Of a stretch of DNA of 28,192 nucleotides, positions 6,821 to 14,937 are shown piece by piece. Position 1 is the first letter of the stretch; each line of letters opens with the position of its first letter. Origin of the DNA: a virus. Location: the IMG/VR virus record IMGVR_UViG_3300043427_001856, positions 1-28,192 of that record; one strand, 5' to 3'. The notes under the pieces are model-generated. The model saw nothing but the letters and a program-made list of their open reading frames with translations, was not told the origin of the DNA and searched no databases. A program made the position numbers and the translations under genes.

Positions 6821-7108
6821 TCAGAAATTCCCGCCGTCCGTCAGTGTGATGACCGTGTTGATGTCATCGCCTTTCCAAGTGCTGGTGGTGGCGTCGTAGT
6901 ACAAGACGCTGCCCGTGACTTTGGCGGTGTCGTTGACGTTCGCCAAGTCGCCGAGGTTCAGCACTTCACTAATGGGCGGGCCTTGTGGGCCAGCGGTTTG
7001 CACCTCCACCAGCAGCGGCTGAGCAGCTGTGGTGAGTTCAATCGCCTGCTCGGCGATTTCAGTGACGACCACCTGGCCGGTGCTGATCACCTCAACGGTG
7101 TTGGCCAT
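6821..7108 (-). CDS. Small tail protein with a collagen-like GPQGPP turn
   Basis: This 95-aa protein has an N-terminal beta region (MANTVEVISTGQVVVTEIAE), a short collagen-like GPQGPP segment near residue 42, and a C-terminal segment with VLYYDATTSTWKGDD resembling a fibre-tip domain. Such short proteins occur in phage fibre clusters and may form a trimeric linker. It starts two bases after the stop of the preceding gene, implying coupled translation. The assignment as a tail or fibre component is from composition and context. Confidence 0.7.
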   Translation of the reverse strand: MANTVEVISTGQVVVTEIAEQAIELTTAAQPLLVEVQTAGPQGPPISEVLNLGDLANVNDTAKVTGSVLYYDATTSTWKGDDINTVITLTDGGNF

Positions 7109-7110
7109 AG

Positions 7111-7455
7111 TCAGCTCGGTGCGGTGTAGCCCTCAGAGGGGCGCACGATGCCTTCGAGGTAATACTCGCGCAGACCGTTGCTGTCGATCAGCATCACGTC
7201 GTACCGGCATTCTTCCGGGAGGGTTGCCGTGACGGTGTACGGCAGCGTGAGCTTTACCGAGCCAGTGCTGGCATTCAGCGTCGTCACTGTGAAGTCGCCG
7301 TACTTGGTCACGCGATCCTTGCTCCACACCTGCGCCAGCACCGTCCAGCCGGTGATGTTGATGCCGTCGCCGTCCGCATCCTTGAACTGCACCTGCAGCG
7401 GATAATCCGCCCGCCGCTGGGGCCGGATGTTGTAGCTCGCCGGGGTGATCGCCAT
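7111..7455 (-). CDS. Tail/baseplate-associated beta protein
   Basis: The 114-aa product starts MAITPASYNIRPQRRADYPL and continues with LQVQFKDADGDGINITGW, an Ig-like beta pattern found in N-terminal domains of baseplate upper proteins and small phage tail proteins. ATG at 7455 is preferred to an upstream in-frame TTG at 7461, because the junction motif ends just four bases upstream of the ATG. It sits between the tail-terminator candidate and the fibre set. It probably anchors fibres to the tail tip; this is inferred. Confidence 0.7.
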   Translation of the reverse strand: MAITPASYNIRPQRRADYPLQVQFKDADGDGINITGWTVLAQVWSKDRVTKYGDFTVTTLNASTGSVKLTLPYTVTATLPEECRYDVMLIDSNGLREYYLEGIVRPSEGYTAPS

Positions 7456-7458
7456 ACC

Positions 7459-7468
7459 CAAGGTTTCC
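7459..7468 (-). repeat. Junction motif copy, GGAAACCTTG
   Basis: Degenerate at the ninth base. It lies only a few bases before the ATG at 7455, occupying the place of a ribosome binding site. It shares a 14-base context with the copy at 6809-6818. Confidence 0.6.
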
Positions 7469-7475
7469 GGTCAGC

Positions 7476-7874
7476 TCAACCCGCGTAGGTGTCGGGGTTG
7501 GTTGTGATGTCCACGCGCATCTGCGATCTCGGCCCCACACCACGGGGCACGTTGATCGTCACCGCGTTGCTGCCGGGGTAGCTCCACAGCAGGCGGCCGG
7601 CCACTTCCTGCAGGCTGGCATCGCCGCTCCAGTCCACCAGATATAGCGTCCAGCGGCTGAAGGCTTGCTCCTTGCTGTATTGCCGCACCGGCACCAGGTC
7701 GGGCTCGCGCACAATCACCACCTCCAAGCCGGTCACGGTGGTGCCAGGCGGCAGGCTTTCACCCGGTGCCCGCACCGAGATGGCTGGTGTGGTGGCGCTA
7801 TTGGCCAAGGTGTACGTGCCGAGCTGATCCACCAGCGTGGTCTCGATGGCGGTGCGCAGGCTCAGCAAGTCCAT
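7476..7874 (-). CDS. Tail terminator-like protein candidate
   Basis: A 132-aa protein beginning MDLLSLRTAIETTLVDQLGT, with an alpha-beta pattern: an N-terminal helix, strands (VTGLEVVIVREPDL), then SRWTLYLVDWSGDASLQEVA and a closing strand region with GPRSQMRVDITT. Size and pattern resemble small tail-terminator proteins (lambda gpU is 131 aa), which cap the tail tube and join it to the neck. No terminator gene is seen in the usual place before the tail tube, which supports this reading. It directly follows the frameshifted chaperone. Confidence in the specific role is modest. Confidence 0.5.
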   Translation of the reverse strand: MDLLSLRTAIETTLVDQLGTYTLANSATTPAISVRAPGESLPPGTTVTGLEVVIVREPDLVPVRQYSKEQAFSRWTLYLVDWSGDASLQEVAGRLLWSYPGSNAVTINVPRGVGPRSQMRVDITTNPDTYAG

Positions 7875-7877
7875 TAC

Positions 7878-9049
7878 CTAGTCTTCCGCCGTAAGCAGCA
7901 AGCAGCCTGCCTCGATCCAGCCGAAGCCGGGGCGAGCGGGGACTAGCAGCCGGTGCGTCAACAGTGGCCGATCTAGATCGCGCAGCAGGACCGTGCCGCT
8001 GATCTGCCCACGAACGAGCACCAATCCGCCACGGATGCCGGTGGCTTCCCACACGGGTGCCAACACCCACACCGCCTCATCGTCGGAATGCAGCGCCCGC
8101 ACCTCGGGCATTCGCGTGCCGTCTGCTGCGCTGGCCAGCACCTCGTTCCAGCAGGACACCAATAGGGGCGGTGCCTTGTCGTCGTGCTTGAGCGCCAGGG
8201 CAACTGCAGCCACCTCGGCGCTGAGGCGTCGCTCGGGCTTTTGCTCGCTGGCGAACAGCTGGAAGTCCTGCAGCGAGAAGGGTTTGCCCTTCTTGGGGTC
8301 GCGGTTGATGTTGGCCAGCAGCGCTGCGAGTTGGGCCACCGGCATCTCCTGCAGTTGCGCTTGCTCGCGGCGAATCCGCTGCAGTTCACGCCATGCCTGC
8401 AGCACCGTTTGCCGTAGTTCCCTCGCGTAGGTGGTGCGGTGGAACTGGCCGGGGTAGCTGTGCGCTAGGTCGTAGAAGATCGCTTGCCAGTCCGTTTCGC
8501 TGCGGCGCCATCCGCCGCTGGCGGCTTTCCCAGCTCCTCCTCAGTCGGCGGCTCACTGGGCAGCGCCTCGGCATCGCTTTCTTCCTGCGCTAGCTGCCAG
8601 ATTGCGTTGAACAGGGTGCGGTGCATCTGGCGGGTGTCAGCGATGCTCCACTCCGGCAGGTTGCAGCGGCAGCGGATCAAGGCCGTGACCGTGGATTCCA
8701 TGTTGCGCTGGCCGGCGGCGGCATACACCTGCGCCACTTCTTGGATCAACGCCGCGTGTTTCGTGCGGATCTCTTCGGCCCGCTCCTCCAGCTGACGGCC
8801 ACTGATCGCACCTTCAATGATGTTGAACGCCTCAGAGATGCTGATCTCTTCGGCCTTGGCAATGGCATCCGCGATCTGGGCGCCTTTGACGAAGCTGCTC
8901 TGCTCATTGGCCAGCAGCTCAGAAATCACCGCCGATTCACCAACGGTGAGACCACCGAGCACCGGCATCTCCAGAATGCCGCTCGCCGGTGTGCCAAGTC
9001 GCCGGGAGGTGGGTGCTTTAGGCGCCTGAACAAAGGGAAGCGTCGGCAT
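7878..9049 (-). CDS. Frameshifted tail assembly chaperone (GT-like fusion product)
   Basis: If ribosomes slip -1 at GGGAAAG (8525-8531), residues 1-175 of the upstream protein join 215 residues from the -1 frame, which stays open to a TAG at 7878-7880, giving 390 aa. The -1 frame reads AASGGWRRSETDWQAIFYDL immediately after the slip, then AHSYPGQFHRTTYARELRQT. This region has no start codon that fits between 8525 and the GTG at 8405, yet reads as a sensible protein; that argues it is made by frameshifting. In lambda, gpG and gpGT are made in a fixed ratio and load the tape measure for tube assembly. The T-like part here would bind tube protein. Downstream is a likely soluble helical domain. 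The alternative is an independent 175-aa protein from GTG 8405. Confidence 0.8.
8465..9049 (-). CDS. Tail assembly chaperone, unshifted (G-like) product
   Basis: The zero-frame product is 194 aa and starts MPTLPFVQAPKAPTSRRLGT. The core at residues 32-160 is helical, with GESAVISELLANEQSSFVKG and SISEAFNIIEGAISGRQLEE, and ends in an acidic tail (EESDAEALPSEPPTEEEL) just before the slip site. A helical domain with an acidic end ahead of a slip site fits the G chaperone pattern. In lambda, G protein binds the tape measure and prevents its aggregation. Here the gene lies downstream of the tape measure and tip genes instead of between tail tube and tape measure, which is unusual. The 19 residues after the slip site are a low-complexity tail. 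Confidence 0.75.
   Translation of the reverse strand: MPTLPFVQAPKAPTSRRLGTPASGILEMPVLGGLTVGESAVISELLANEQSSFVKGAQIADAIAKAEEISISEAFNIIEGAISGRQLEERAEEIRTKHAALIQEVAQVYAAAGQRNMESTVTALIRCRCNLPEWSIADTRQMHRTLFNAIWQLAQEESDAEALPSEPPTEEELGKPPAADGAAAKRTGKRSSTT
8502..8531 (-). promoter_or_regulatory. -1 programmed ribosomal frameshift signal
   Basis: The heptamer GGGAAAG at 8531-8525 is read in the zero frame as G-GGA-AAG, exactly the X-XXY-YYZ phase. Six bases later GCGGCG (8518-8513) and CGCCGC (8507-8502) form a perfect GC stem with a 5-base loop, a standard stimulator spacing. The heptamer is the one used in lambda G/GT. Confidence 0.85.
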
Positions 9050-9062
9050 ACGGGTTGGCTAC

Positions 9063-9179
9063 TTACTTAGAGGTTATTGCCTTGTTGATGAGACGTTGCT
9101 CTTTTTCCTTGCGCAACTGCGCTTGGCGCACAGCAGCTTGGACCTGCTTGCTGTAAGCAATCAACTGGGCTGGTGTCAT
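9063..9179 (-). CDS. 38-aa basic helical microprotein
   Basis: A short frame runs from ATG (9177-9179) to TAA (9063-9065): MTPAQLIAYSKQVQAAVRQA followed by a Lys/Arg/Gln-rich helix. Its start is two bases after the stop of the 526-aa tail protein, and the next gene begins 13 bases downstream, so it fits in the operon. I recognise no family. Its composition suggests a single amphipathic helix, perhaps a minor assembly or tail protein partner. The evidence is only position and reading-frame continuity. Confidence 0.45.
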   Translation of the reverse strand: MTPAQLIAYSKQVQAAVRQAQLRKEKEQRLINKAITSK

Positions 9180-9181
9180 GG

Positions 9182-10762
9182 CTATTCGATCAACGTGACC
9201 GCCAGCCTGTAATAGGTGCCTGGCGGGTTATTGAAGCGATTCTCTGGTGTGCCGCTGGGCAACGCATTGCCAAAGCCGGGCGACAGCAGCGGCGTCAATG
9301 ATGCAAACGGGACTTGCAGCAGGTAGTCGGTGTGCTCAGGGAAGGTGCCTTGCCGGACGGTGACATTGAACACCTCTGCGCTGTAGTCCGCGCTGGTGTT
9401 CCACACTTCCCAGGGGCCAGTCTTGGACACGTAGCCGGTGTCAGGCGCTAGCGCTGGGTTGTAGATGTACTCGCCGTAAGGCGTCTTGGCGAGGATCCGG
9501 TCGCTGTTGCGCGTGATGCTGTATTCGCCTTGGCGCACCACCCAGGTGTTCGTAGACCCCGCACTGATCGCTGCGTTGGTGGGGTAGGGCACTGCAAGAC
9601 CAGAGCCGTTGGCTGTGATCGTGTTGAAGATCGGGGGAATCTGCACGCGGTGCAGGTCCACCAATGTCCAGGCGGTGCCGGCATTGGCTTGATCAGCACC
9701 AACCGAAGTGGTGTAGTCAAAGGTATTCGATACATCGTTCCAGCCGCCACCGGGCAAGTCTTCGGCCAGCACGCTGTCGCTCCAATTCCAGCGCACCTCA
9801 TTGATCGGCACCGCAGCCCATGAGGCATACGACTTGTACAGCCGCGCAGGGATGCCAGATGCGGCACCGTCGTAGATCAACGCGCTAAGGGTGTAGACCG
9901 TTGTGCTGCTGCCAACCTCTACAGCGGTGACGGTGTAGTTCGTCTCCAAGTTTGGCATCAGGTAGTTGACGATGAAGCTCTGCGCTGCGGTGTTGGTTGT
10001 CCACTCCGGTGCAATGCGAATCGAGGCACCGACCGCGATGCTGGGGCCACCATTGGAGACTGTGATCGTCTGGCTGCCGTCCGTGATGCCAAAGCCCACG
10101 ACAACGGCGCCGTGGATCTCGGGATAAACGTGAAAGGGGAAGCGGTTGAGCTGCAGCGCGTCGCTGTAGGTCGTCTCAAACTTGGCGCTGATGGTGCCGC
10201 TAACCGGGCTGGGGCTGGTGGTGGGTTGCTTCAGCTTGAAGCCCCCATAGCCGTAGCGGTACTGCACTGAGCCGTTTTCACGCCCGGTGTAGGGCTTGTA
10301 AACGCGCTTTAAGATGCCAGCCGCCATGGGTGAGCGAGCGTTGAAGCGATTCCACGTTGCCGCCGTGTAGGCCGGCACGGTCACCTCCAGCTCTTGCAGC
10401 GTTGTCGGGTCGGTGGCATCCGCCAGCAGTTGAGCGGTGACGGTGTTTTGATTCCGGGAGACAAAGGGGGCCAAGGTGACGCCATCGCTCCAGGTGGTGC
10501 CGGGGCCGTCAATGAAGACGCATTGGAACAGCAGGCCAAAGCCGCCAACCCGTTGCGCAGCAGGGCGCCTGTCAATGCTGGTGTCTGGAGTGCCGCCTAC
10601 AGGGGGCTGCGGCGTGGTTGCCTGCACCTCAGAGGTGGTGGTCGCTTCAACGCGGGCATCGCGCTCGCGCTGCAGTTGTGCTTCACGGTTGGCCTGTTGC
10701 ACCTGACGCGCACTGGCCAGCAACGCATCACTGCAGCTGGTGACCGTGATGCGGGTGCTCAT
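9182..10762 (-). CDS. Virion protein of the tail tip, unknown fold
   Basis: The 526-aa protein begins MSTRITVTSCSDALLASARQ. Residues about 15-70 are a helical Gln/Arg/Glu-rich linker followed by Pro/Thr-rich sequence; the rest is beta-rich and aromatic, with many Thr/Ser/Tyr strands (VTVPAYTAATWNRFNARSP, RYGYGGFKLKQP). This looks like an elongated structural protein of the distal tail or a fibre attachment protein. It is followed within two bases by a microprotein and then the chaperone genes. No enzymatic motif is visible, and no named family is recognised. Confidence 0.65.
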   Translation of the reverse strand: MSTRITVTSCSDALLASARQVQQANREAQLQRERDARVEATTTSEVQATTPQPPVGGTPDTSIDRRPAAQRVGGFGLLFQCVFIDGPGTTWSDGVTLAPFVSRNQNTVTAQLLADATDPTTLQELEVTVPAYTAATWNRFNARSPMAAGILKRVYKPYTGRENGSVQYRYGYGGFKLKQPTTSPSPVSGTISAKFETTYSDALQLNRFPFHVYPEIHGAVVVGFGITDGSQTITVSNGGPSIAVGASIRIAPEWTTNTAAQSFIVNYLMPNLETNYTVTAVEVGSSTTVYTLSALIYDGAASGIPARLYKSYASWAAVPINEVRWNWSDSVLAEDLPGGGWNDVSNTFDYTTSVGADQANAGTAWTLVDLHRVQIPPIFNTITANGSGLAVPYPTNAAISAGSTNTWVVRQGEYSITRNSDRILAKTPYGEYIYNPALAPDTGYVSKTGPWEVWNTSADYSAEVFNVTVRQGTFPEHTDYLLQVPFASLTPLLSPGFGNALPSGTPENRFNNPPGTYYRLAVTLIE

Positions 10763-10765
10763 GGA

Positions 10766-11170
10766 TCAGTCGTCCTGCACCAACGTGATCACATAGGTCT
10801 TGGATTGGCCGGCCGCCAAGGTGATCGACGGCGATTCAGCCACGGTGCTGTGCAGGTAGGTCTCGGTGCCGATCCGCACGCAGATGGTGTCGTAGCTGAA
10901 GCCAGAGCCGCTGCTGGTGAAGGTAGCCGTGATGGCGGGCAATTCATAGCGGGCATCACCCGCATCCCAAGCGCCGGTGCCGATGGTGCCGGTCACGGGG
11001 GCATAACCGTTGGCGCTGGCGGCTTCCACCGCCTGCCAAGCGGCGTAGGTGGAATTGGCGGTCAGGCTGCCGCTGTTGGTGGCCAGGAAGACTTCGTATG
11101 CCTTGCCTTCAAACGCCAAGGCAGCTTGACGCTGCAATTCGTAGTGACTGATCGAGAGCGTGATGGCCAT
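10766..11170 (-). CDS. Small tail protein, paralogue of the neighbouring 140-aa protein
   Basis: The 134-aa protein starts MAITLSISHYELQRQAALAF. It shares several features with the adjacent upstream protein: an NGY turn in the middle, a strand of the type GSGFSYDTICV versus SIGPFQYAVLYND, and SITLAAGQSKTYV versus SITLAAGESFAVDF near the end. The pair probably arose by tandem duplication and could form related decorations or tail-tip subunits. It lies three bases from the next gene and two from the previous, so it is translated in one unit. The function beyond structural is unknown. Confidence 0.7.
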   Translation of the reverse strand: MAITLSISHYELQRQAALAFEGKAYEVFLATNSGSLTANSTYAAWQAVEAASANGYAPVTGTIGTGAWDAGDARYELPAITATFTSSGSGFSYDTICVRIGTETYLHSTVAESPSITLAAGQSKTYVITLVQDD

Positions 11171-11172
11171 GA

Positions 11173-11595
11173 TCAGGCAAGGGTGAGGACACCGGTGGTC
11201 GGATCGAAGTCCACAGCGAAGGATTCACCTGCGGCCAAGGTGATGCTGGAGCCGTAATCCCACCAACCGATCAGCTCTTTGTTGCTGGCGGTGTCGTTGT
11301 AGAGCACGGCGTATTGGAACGGGCCGATGCTGCCGCCGCTGGCAGTCCAGGTGGCCGGGTCGCCCAGCACCAGCTTGTAGGTGCCGGAGGTTTGCGCCGA
11401 ACTGGTGACGGATGCCGTGTTGCCCCCGGCGGTGTAGCCATTGCCCGCGCTGATCTCCGTCAGGTCAGCTTTGACGCTGTTGGTGGCAACAGGTGCGGTG
11501 TTGGTGAGCAACACCTTGAGCGTGTCAGCGCCGAGATCATGCTTCTTCTCGGCCAATGCCTCCACGAAGCTATTGAACTTGTTGAACGACGCCAT
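11173..11595 (-). CDS. Conserved small phage structural protein, 140 aa
   Basis: The start MASFNKFNSFVEALAEKKHD followed by LGADTLKVLLTNTAPVATNS is a familiar pattern in phage proteins of this size, usually annotated as hypothetical or structural. The C-terminal half is beta-rich with SITLAAGESFAVDFDPTTG. It resembles the 134-aa gene product directly downstream. The leader carries the junction motif GGCAACCTAG. It lies between the tail tip/LamG protein and the 526-aa tail protein, so a virion role is likely. Confidence 0.75.
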   Translation of the reverse strand: MASFNKFNSFVEALAEKKHDLGADTLKVLLTNTAPVATNSVKADLTEISAGNGYTAGGNTASVTSSAQTSGTYKLVLGDPATWTASGGSIGPFQYAVLYNDTASNKELIGWWDYGSSITLAAGESFAVDFDPTTGVLTLA

Positions 11596-11613
11596 GAGGC
11601 CGGAGCTTTGGAG

Positions 11614-11623
11614 CTAGGTTGCC
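11614..11623 (-). repeat. Junction motif copy, GGCAACCTAG
   Basis: Sits in the 30-base gap between the LamG tail protein stop and the ATG of the 140-aa gene, in the sense direction of the latter, 18 bases before the ATG. Confidence 0.65.
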
Positions 11624-11625
11624 CC

Positions 11626-14600
11626 TTACGGATCAGGAAACGCTGCTGTTGGCGCTGTGAAGTTCGCTGTGTACTGAGCCACCGTGCTAATCCGCATTTC
11701 ATCAATGTAGCCGTACCAGAAGTTGGCAGCCGTCGTGTTGCTTGCACCAACAGTGAGATCGGCCGTGCTGTTGTATATCGCCGCGCTGCCAATGTTATGA
11801 GTGCTGCCGACTTGCGTGCCGTTTACATACAGCACAAGATCTGAACCGTTACGCACGGCGGCGACGTGATACCAAGTGTTGGTATTAAGCGTTGTGTTTG
11901 ACGTAAAGGTGGTGCCGTTGACTCCATTAGTGCTGTAACGGAAGTTGAGGGATTTGGTTGTGCCAGCGTTGTAGTAAAAATTCCACGCATAGTCGGATGT
12001 TGAAGATGCCGTCTGCGCAGCGATTACCTTGAAAGTAGAGCCAGTATTTTGCGCTAAACGCACCCAAGCTTCCACCGTGAAGTTGCTGCCAGCAAAGTGC
12101 AGCTCATTGGCATCGGCAATCTGCAGATACGGTGCATTAACGAAATAGCCAGACGCGCCACCAAACTTGGACTGAGTGGTGGTGATGTACGCGGACGTTG
12201 AACCAGCTGGCGTAACGGTTCGGCCGTAGCTGCTGGAGTCTGTAAACGCCGTGCTGTTGTTGGCGCCATCCATGTGCAACAGCAACACCACGGGCACGGT
12301 CTTATTGAGCGCTGCTGCCTGCCCGACCAAGCTGAGACTGCCCGCAGCTCCACCGATCACGTAGGCGCGGATGCTGCCAGCGGCTTGGCCTGTGGCCGCA
12401 AAGTTGCCTGCGTCTGCTGGGAACTGCGTAGCGCCGGAGAACTGCGCCGCTTGACCGCTCAGCGCAAAGCTGCCAGCCCCTGCCGCTATTGGCGCCCGCT
12501 GCAACGCCACGATGGCGTTTTGGCCGATTGCCATGAAGGTGCCGTAGTTGGTGCCGATGCGGTAGTCACGGATTGAGCGGGCGCCAAAGCCGTTGAGAGC
12601 AACAGTGCCAACGCCAGCCTTAATCGCCTTGGTGACCTTGAGCGCCGCAACCTGGCCACTCACTGCAAAGCTGCCTAGCTCCGCTGCAATCGTGCTGGCG
12701 ATCAGCGCACTGGTGCGAGTGATCAGTGCAGCCGTTGTGCTGCCGCGATCCAACGCATAGGGGTAGTCAGTGATCGCTGCGCTGCTGCGGCTGACTCCTT
12801 CCACCAACACCGACTCGATGTAAGGCGGCAGGACTGTGGTGGGGGTGATCACAGCGCTAAAGGTCACACCGGTTTCCGAATCAGGGCTGCCGCTTGTGGG
12901 TGTGTACGGCAGGGGCAGGCTGGTGGTGCCCGGTGCCAACGGCACCCAGCTGCTGGCCAAGTTGGTGCCGGAGGTTGCACTCACCGCACCCCACAGCAGG
13001 GCATCGGTGGAGGCAACGATGCCGCTGGCATCAAATGCCCAGCTGGTGCCGTTGACGCGGTAGGCGCCGGTGATGCCCGATGCCTGCAGATACAGCGGGT
13101 CGAAGGGTCGTTTGGGCAGTTGCTCGGGCGCCAGCTGCAAGCTCACGCCACTGCGGTTGCCCAGCAGCAGCTTGTTTTGGATGCGGCCGTAACGCAGCGC
13201 TTTTTCCTTGGCGTCACTCGGCACGCTGCTGAACGCACCACTGCTTTCATCCCAAGTGATCTCGTCGTCTGGGGCGTAGGGCACGGTGAACTCGGTGACA
13301 GCCGTGCTGGTGGTGCTGCCGGTCACCCAAGCGATCTCAGCCTTCTGCTCAGTGACAATGGGTTTCTCGTTGGCGGTGTTGTTGCGCTCGGCTTCGCTGG
13401 GGCGCTTCTGCAGCCCGTACTCACGCTGGGTGTGCAGGCTGGTGTCAGCCCCGATGTAGACCTGCCGGCGGGCCAAGTTCAGCAGCGACGCAATGCTGTT
13501 GGTGAGGTCGGCGGTATCAAGGTCTTGGGCGCGGGTGGCGAGATCCTGCTGGCCGGAGACGGTTTGCGAGCGAGAGATGCTGCGCTTGGTGATCGTCTTG
13601 GAGATACCGCTAACGGCGTCGGTTTCGTATTCGACGACCACCGTGGAATCCAGTTCAGCAGCAATGGTGTCGAACTCTTCCAGCGAACCGGTGTCGTCGA
13701 TGTAAGTGTCGATGTTGAGGCTGCCGGCTAGCTCCAGCTCGGAGAAGTAGTTGTAGGTGGTCTGCGACTTCACCACATCGGCACCCTCTGGCACATCGGT
13801 TTTGCAGAGGTTGGCAAGCACGGTGTGCTCTTCTGCTGCGCTGCTCAGGGCCGCTTTGATCTCAGTGACGCCGCCACCAACCAGCTGCACCGACAGCAGA
13901 TTGACGTTGTTAGCAGGGGCTGCAGCCTTTTCGTACTCAATCACCTCCCGCACCAACTTGGCGGTGGGCAGGTTCCACGGGCTGCCGCTGCGCAGGGCAT
14001 CACTGGCCCAGCGGTTGTTGGTTTCTGCTGAGGAAACCAGATTCAGCGAGATCGACTCGATCTTGCGGTCCCACACGTCGTAGCGCGTGGCCGTGAAGCT
14101 ATTGGGGTAGAAAACATCGCTGTCGGTGACGGTGGCACCGGCGTCGTTGGTGTAGCTGACGCTGACTTCCGAGGGCGCCCCGAAGACTTCCTCAATTTCC
14201 CAACTGCGCTTGAGGTAGCCGTCGCCATACAACTGGTCTGGCGGCAGCAGGCGCAGGCTGCTGAAGCGGACCACCACGCTCTCGCCGGGCAGGTCACCGA
14301 CGCCGATGGGGCCAAGGTCCACCACATCAGCCGGGGTGATCACCGGGCCGGTGCCGCTGTCCTGCGTTAAGTCGAGGAACTGCAGCGTCTCGCTGCTGTC
14401 GAGATAGCCGACATAGCCCTCGGATTGCAGCAGGTCACCCATCACTTGGATGAAGCCAGGGCTTAGGTCGAACTCCTCAAGCGAGAACTTGTTGGTGAGC
14501 GGGATGGCCGCGCTGTCCAGCTCCAGCGCATCGAGGCACTGCTGGAACACGTAGTCCGCGCTGATCGGCAGCATTGCCTTGAGGAACACCTTGCACGGCA

Positions 14601-14937
14601 CATCGCTGTGCTCGTCTTTGGCGTTGGGATCCTCAACAGGTGGCTTGCGGTTTTCGAGGTAGGTCAGCTTGCAGCCCAGCTGCACCGTGGTGGTGCGGCG
14701 GAACGGATCAGCAAAGCTGCTCAGCACCCGCAGCACCCGTGGAATCGTGTAGGTGGTGCCGCCTTTGTCGTAGGTGAAGGTGACCTCAGTGCCGACCACA
14801 GGCGTTTGGGTGCCGTTGAGCACCACCTCGCCACGGGTCTTGATTAGGCCGTTGCCCTGCAGGTAGTCATCAGCAAAGCTGCCGCTGATCACGGTGCCGA
14901 GGCTGCAGCTGACTTCAGCACGGATGTCGATGGCCAT
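11626..14937 (-). CDS. Large tail-tip protein with ~22-residue repeats and C-terminal LamG domain
   Basis: The product is 1103 aa from ATG 14937; a GTG one codon upstream is also possible. The first ~730 residues are beta-rich and read like a tail-tip or baseplate hub protein. Residues about 752-882 hold six divergent ~22-residue units built on AGxGSFALSGQAA. From about residue 883 to the end is a LamG/concanavalin-like domain (LLLHMDGANNSTAFTD, FTVEAWVRL, WYHVAAVRNGSDLVLYVNG, GYIDEMRIS), a carbohydrate-binding fold, so it may bind host surface glycans. The LamG-coding part is AT-richer (28 and 27 G+C of 60 in 11881-11940 and 11941-12000, hand-counted) than the front part (41 of 60 in 13501-13560). 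This suggests a separately acquired receptor module. It overlaps the upstream stop by TGATG. Confidence 0.85.
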   Translation of the reverse strand: MAIDIRAEVSCSLGTVISGSFADDYLQGNGLIKTRGEVVLNGTQTPVVGTEVTFTYDKGGTTYTIPRVLRVLSSFADPFRRTTTVQLGCKLTYLENRKPPVEDPNAKDEHSDVPCKVFLKAMLPISADYVFQQCLDALELDSAAIPLTNKFSLEEFDLSPGFIQVMGDLLQSEGYVGYLDSSETLQFLDLTQDSGTGPVITPADVVDLGPIGVGDLPGESVVVRFSSLRLLPPDQLYGDGYLKRSWEIEEVFGAPSEVSVSYTNDAGATVTDSDVFYPNSFTATRYDVWDRKIESISLNLVSSAETNNRWASDALRSGSPWNLPTAKLVREVIEYEKAAAPANNVNLLSVQLVGGGVTEIKAALSSAAEEHTVLANLCKTDVPEGADVVKSQTTYNYFSELELAGSLNIDTYIDDTGSLEEFDTIAAELDSTVVVEYETDAVSGISKTITKRSISRSQTVSGQQDLATRAQDLDTADLTNSIASLLNLARRQVYIGADTSLHTQREYGLQKRPSEAERNNTANEKPIVTEQKAEIAWVTGSTTSTAVTEFTVPYAPDDEITWDESSGAFSSVPSDAKEKALRYGRIQNKLLLGNRSGVSLQLAPEQLPKRPFDPLYLQASGITGAYRVNGTSWAFDASGIVASTDALLWGAVSATSGTNLASSWVPLAPGTTSLPLPYTPTSGSPDSETGVTFSAVITPTTVLPPYIESVLVEGVSRSSAAITDYPYALDRGSTTAALITRTSALIASTIAAELGSFAVSGQVAALKVTKAIKAGVGTVALNGFGARSIRDYRIGTNYGTFMAIGQNAIVALQRAPIAAGAGSFALSGQAAQFSGATQFPADAGNFAATGQAAGSIRAYVIGGAAGSLSLVGQAAALNKTVPVVLLLHMDGANNSTAFTDSSSYGRTVTPAGSTSAYITTTQSKFGGASGYFVNAPYLQIADANELHFAGSNFTVEAWVRLAQNTGSTFKVIAAQTASSTSDYAWNFYYNAGTTKSLNFRYSTNGVNGTTFTSNTTLNTNTWYHVAAVRNGSDLVLYVNGTQVGSTHNIGSAAIYNSTADLTVGASNTTAANFWYGYIDEMRISTVAQYTANFTAPTAAFPDP

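Noticed and set aside
7878-8405. Stand-alone 175-aa gene starting at GTG 8405
   Set aside because: The same frame is open and protein-like for 40 codons further upstream to the slip site, with no other start, so the frameshift model explains it better. It is kept as an alternative in the entry.
10394-11257. 287-codon plus-strand frame across the 526-aa and 134-aa tail genes
   Set aside because: It crosses two real genes and their junction, and its composition is typical of an antisense shadow.
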